Assembly: GCF_030272615.1 (NCBI RefSeq)
Contig: NC_081406.1
Location: forward strand, 111,011,783 to 111,075,782
DNA length: 64,000 nt
Direction: 5' to 3'
Origin: Cryptomeria japonica
Lineage: Eukaryota; Streptophyta; Pinopsida; Cupressales; Cupressaceae
In this document: positions 61,155 to 64,000 of the stretch, piece after piece
Layout of the letters: every line of letters begins with the position of its first letter
Position numbering within the stretch: the stretch's first letter is position 1
Translations under genes and position numbers: made by a program
Notes under the pieces: model-generated
The model's database searches: none
Told to the model about the DNA's origin: nothing
Seen by the model: the letters and a program-made list of their open reading frames with translations, nothing else

Positions 61155-61652
61155 ATGATATCATCAAAAGAAGAGAATGTTCCGAAAATCCTAGTTCCTA
61201 ATATATCTTCAGAACTTTGGAGAATGCAATTTGACGAAAGTTCTTCATCTTCTGGTTCAAGCATGAGAGTGGTGTTGATTTCTCCTCAAGAAGAAAAGTT
61301 TCCTAAAGCTTACAAACTTGCATTTGATACTACCAACAATACTGCAGAGTATGAGGCTCTTCTCTTAGGGTTGGATTTTGCCAAAGAGAAAGGGATCAAA
61401 AAGTTGTAGGTCATGGGAGACGTTGAATTAATTGTTAACCAAGTGAGGAATAGACATCAGAGCAAGAACAAGAGGCTAAGATCATATCGAAATAAAGTAT
61501 GGGATGAGATCGAAGGTTTTGTTGCTTTTTCCATACAAGTCATTCCAAGAGAGAAAAATACAAAGGTGGATTCTCTTGTCATCTCATCTTCCTTATTACT
61601 TCCTCATCCCAAGTTTGATAAGGATGTTTATGTGGTAGAAATGATCTATTGA
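61155..61652 (+). pseudogene. RNase H domain located upstream of RT
   Basis: The frame shows LWRMQFDESSSSSGS, NNTAEYEALLLGLDFA, MGDVELIVNQV and a VIPREKNTKVDSL block. These are the four catalytic-region motifs of a type I (archaeal-like) RNase H, with the first Asp in FDE, the Glu in AEYEAL and the Asp in GDVE. One stop lies at 61407. Position between protease and RT is unlike the neighbouring Tat element, which has this domain after its own RNase H. The downstream segment 61659-61949 (VPDNNQNLQVFDDD) is the linker to RT. Confidence 0.8.
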
Positions 61653-61939
61653 CCTAGTGTGCCAGATAATAATCAGAATTTGCAAGTCTTTGATGATGAC
61701 CAACATATCATCTCATTCTTGGAAGGTAGTAGATATTTTTTCAATTTGTCTTTTGATGATAATCAACCTTTGATAAGTCAGCAGACTACTAAAGAAGACG
61801 AAAAGGAACTTGAATTTTTGCAACTTAAAGGTAATATCATTCCTAAAGGCTTGGTTTCTCTTGAAAGTCCGTTTGGCAAACACGATCAATTTGTGAAGAA
61901 GGAGAACAAAAGTCCTCAAGATCTTCAGATGTTGAGAAG

Positions 61940-63400
61940 GTGGACATAGGTTTTGAAAATGATCCCAAAGTTGTTTTGAATGGGAAATGTCTTACACACA
62001 AGGAAAGAAAGATATTCATTGATCTACTGACAAGATACATGGATGTCTTTGCATGGTGCTATGATGATCTCAAAGAATTTATGAATGGTGAATTCAAGCT
62101 TCAAATTTCTCTCAAACCTAATTCAACTCCATTCAGACAAAAGCAAAGGCAATTCAATCCAAAGATAGCAGATGCAATCTTTACAGAAGTGGATAAATTG
62201 TTGAAGGCTAAAATAATTTATCAAATTCACCATTCTACGTGGGTTACAAACATAGTTCCTGTCAGAAAGAAGAATGGCGAGATCAAAATTTGTGTTGATT
62301 TTCACAATCTAAATCAAGCATCCCTTAAGGATAATTATCCCCTTCCAGTTATGGATCATCTTCTTCAAACTATTTCTGGATCTTAAATGACGTCGATGCT
62401 TGATGGTTTTTTTTCTGGCTATAATCAAATCAGTGTGGATCAAGAGGGTCAGCATAAGACCACCTTCACCACTCCATGGTGAACTTTTGCTTACAACTGA
62501 ATGCCTTTCGGTGTGATTAATGTTGGTGCCACTTTTTCAGCATGCGATGGATCTCTCCTTTGGTGACTTAAGAAACAAGATTATTGTTGTCTACTTGGAT
62601 GACTTGACTGTCTTCTCCAAGAAATGAGAGGAGCACACTTATCATCTGGAGTGTGTGTTGCAGCAATGTAGGCAACAAGGAATCTCCTTGAATCCGAAGA
62701 AATCAATTTTTGGAGTGACCAAAGGAAAGTTGTTGGGTCACATTGTTTCAAAGGAAGGTATTCACATTGACCTTGAGTGAGTGAAAGCTATTCAATAGTT
62801 TCCATTACCTTCTAGCAAGCCTGGAGTTTGCTCTTTCTTTGGCCAAATCAATTTCATAAGGAAGTTCATCCCAGAATTCTCCGAGATCATAAAATCAATT
62901 GTTGAAATGATGAAAGGTGATGTGGTTTTCAAATGGTTAGAGGAAGGAAAGAGAGCATTCAATCAAATCAAGTCAGCTATAGTAGATGCGCCCACGTTAA
63001 TGTATCTAGACTTCAACAAGGAATTTAATATTTATTGCTATGCTTCAGACTCCACATTGTCTGCATTCTTGACTCAACATCATAATGATAATGCCAAGGC
63101 GCCGATCACTTTCATGAACATTGCTTTGAAGAAACACGAACTGAAGTATTCTCTAGTTGAAAGCAAGCGTATGCGGTAGTGAAAGATGTGAAGCAGTTCT
63201 AATTCTACATTCTAAATTCTAGCTTTATTATATATGTTCTAGATACTATTGTGAATACAATTCTCACTCAACAAGAAATCGGGATGAGAAAGAGAGCTTC
63301 TTGGATCGTGAAGGTTCAGGAGTATGATATTGATATCAAACCTACTAAACTTGTTCGAGGGAAAGGATTATGCAAGTTGTTGGCTGAAAATACTTCAGAA
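61940..63400 (+). pseudogene. pol: Reverse transcriptase and RNase H of the third gypsy element
   Basis: RT blocks: YMDVFAWCYDDLKEF, IVPVRKKNGEIKICVDFHNLN, ASLKDNYPLPVMDHLL, MLDGFFSGYNQI, and a catalytic YLDD at 62592-62603. The second half is frameshifted, with stops at 62384, 62480 and others. The connection and RNase H follow at about 62820-63400 (KWLEEGKRAFNQIK, YASDSTLSAFL, then IVKVQEYDIDIKPTK). Catalytic residues survive but no continuous product could be made. Confidence 0.9.
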
Positions 63401-63559
63401 GGAGAGGTTATTTCAAAATCTGAATTACCTTTAGTTTTGTTCGTCAGCACCATAGATGTTTGGTTCACTAATATAACCTACTTTCTCACATATGGAGAAT
63501 GTCTAGCTCACCTCACCCCTAAGGAGAAAAGAATCATCAAGTTGAAGGCAACCAAATAT

Positions 63560-64000
63560 ATCATTTGGGGTGATGTCCTTTACAAAAAGGGAATCGATGG
63601 TACTTTCTTAAGATGTTTGGATAAAGAGCAGAGAAAGAAGCTTCGAGTTTTTCCATGATGAAGCATGTGGTGGGCATTTCTCTTCTTCAATGACAACATA
63701 CAAGATACTGAGAAATTGTTACTATTGGTCTACGATGTTCAAGGATGTTGATGAGTGGATAAATAAATGTGACACATGCTAGCAATTCAAAGGGAAAGTA
63801 CAACTTTTTGCTCTACCATTGAAGCTAGTGATTATTGAAGAACCATTCTTGCAATGGGGTCTTGACTTCATAGGTCCTATAAATCCCCATTCTAGTGCTA
63901 ACCATACTCCTATTCTGGTAGCAACAAATTATTTTATTGTGGGTTGAAGCAGTACCAGTAAAGCAAAAAACATCAGAGGTGGTTTGTGACTTTATCAAGC
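63560..64000 (+). pseudogene. pol: Integrase N-terminus of the third gypsy element (partial)
   Basis: LRCLDKEQ, then the frameshifted zinc finger HDEACGGHF ... CDTC (about 63650-63780; TAG follows the last Cys), then LQWGLDFIGPINP with the first catalytic Asp (about 63850). The core continues past the window edge. Confidence 0.85.

Larger units (their letters stand above)
58423..64000 (+). mobile_element. Third Ty3/gypsy element (Tat-related), truncated by the window edge
   Basis: Following the primer site are gag, protease, an RNase H, RT, a second RNase H and integrase on the plus strand. All are broken by frameshifts and stops. The right part, including most of integrase and the 3' LTR, lies beyond 64000. 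Confidence 0.88.

Overview
The window is intergenic DNA of a large, AT-rich plant nuclear genome. It holds nested LTR retrotransposons with plant-type gag-pol, tRNA primer-binding sites, canonical GT-AG introns, microsatellites and long gene-poor gaps. Gene density is very low and almost every recognisable reading frame belongs to a mobile element. The size and age of the repeats would suit a gymnosperm or another large-genome vascular plant, but nothing in the sequence identifies the species. No rRNA, tRNA or conserved host housekeeping gene was seen.

Layout. 1-1459: a degenerate minisatellite, A/T-rich filler and a ~60-bp tandem repeat. 1460-5148: an internally deleted Ty3/gypsy element (chromovirus-like gag and protease, no reverse transcriptase) with ~813-bp LTRs, an iMet-type primer site and a perfect 5-bp target duplication, TTAGA. 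It sits inside the ~60-bp tandem repeat. 6050-7770: a minus-strand Copia-type LTR relic. 7770-13980: unannotated AT-rich DNA with one small spliced ORF candidate. 13984-25813: plus-strand genes that appear to form one Helitron-class element. In order they are an unknown ORF, a two-exon coiled-coil gene, an OTU protease, a broken transposase gene and a four-exon RPA-like gene. The transposase carries a DUF6570-like N-terminus, HUH Rep, PIF1-like helicase and a C-terminal endonuclease. The endonuclease fusion is the hallmark of Helentrons (Helitron2) rather than of the classical plant Helitron.

25814-30650 is mostly empty. 30650-49755 is a ~19-kb Tat/Ogre-type Ty3/gypsy element. It has LTRs of at least 1.45 kb, gag, protease with a G-patch, RT, RNase H, a second RNase H and integrase. 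Downstream of pol it carries a large antisense ORF resembling a plant mobile domain protein. Its integrase is split by a 1.26-kb TIR insertion that contains a striking array of 12 near-palindromic CGGGCCCCCG units. Its 3' LTR ends in a perfect 35-bp foldback. 49790-54140 is non-coding or unrecognised. 54142-57581 is a long decayed ORF. It lies directly upstream of an LTR-like segment with an Ogre/Tat-type primer site (58405-58422). That site starts a third gypsy element, whose gag-protease-RNaseH-RT-RNaseH-integrase runs off the right edge.

How the parts work together. The Helentron-like block encodes nicking and strand transfer (Rep), unwinding (helicase), a possible target-cleaving endonuclease, single-strand binding (RPA) and an OTU peptidase. 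The transposase is broken by frameshifts and stops, whereas the OTU and RPA genes still read through. The Tat element is recent by LTR similarity, but its gag-pol carries about 20 stops. Nearly all are TAG or TGA at positions where family conservation expects CAG or CGA, which fits decay by deamination of methylated cytosines.
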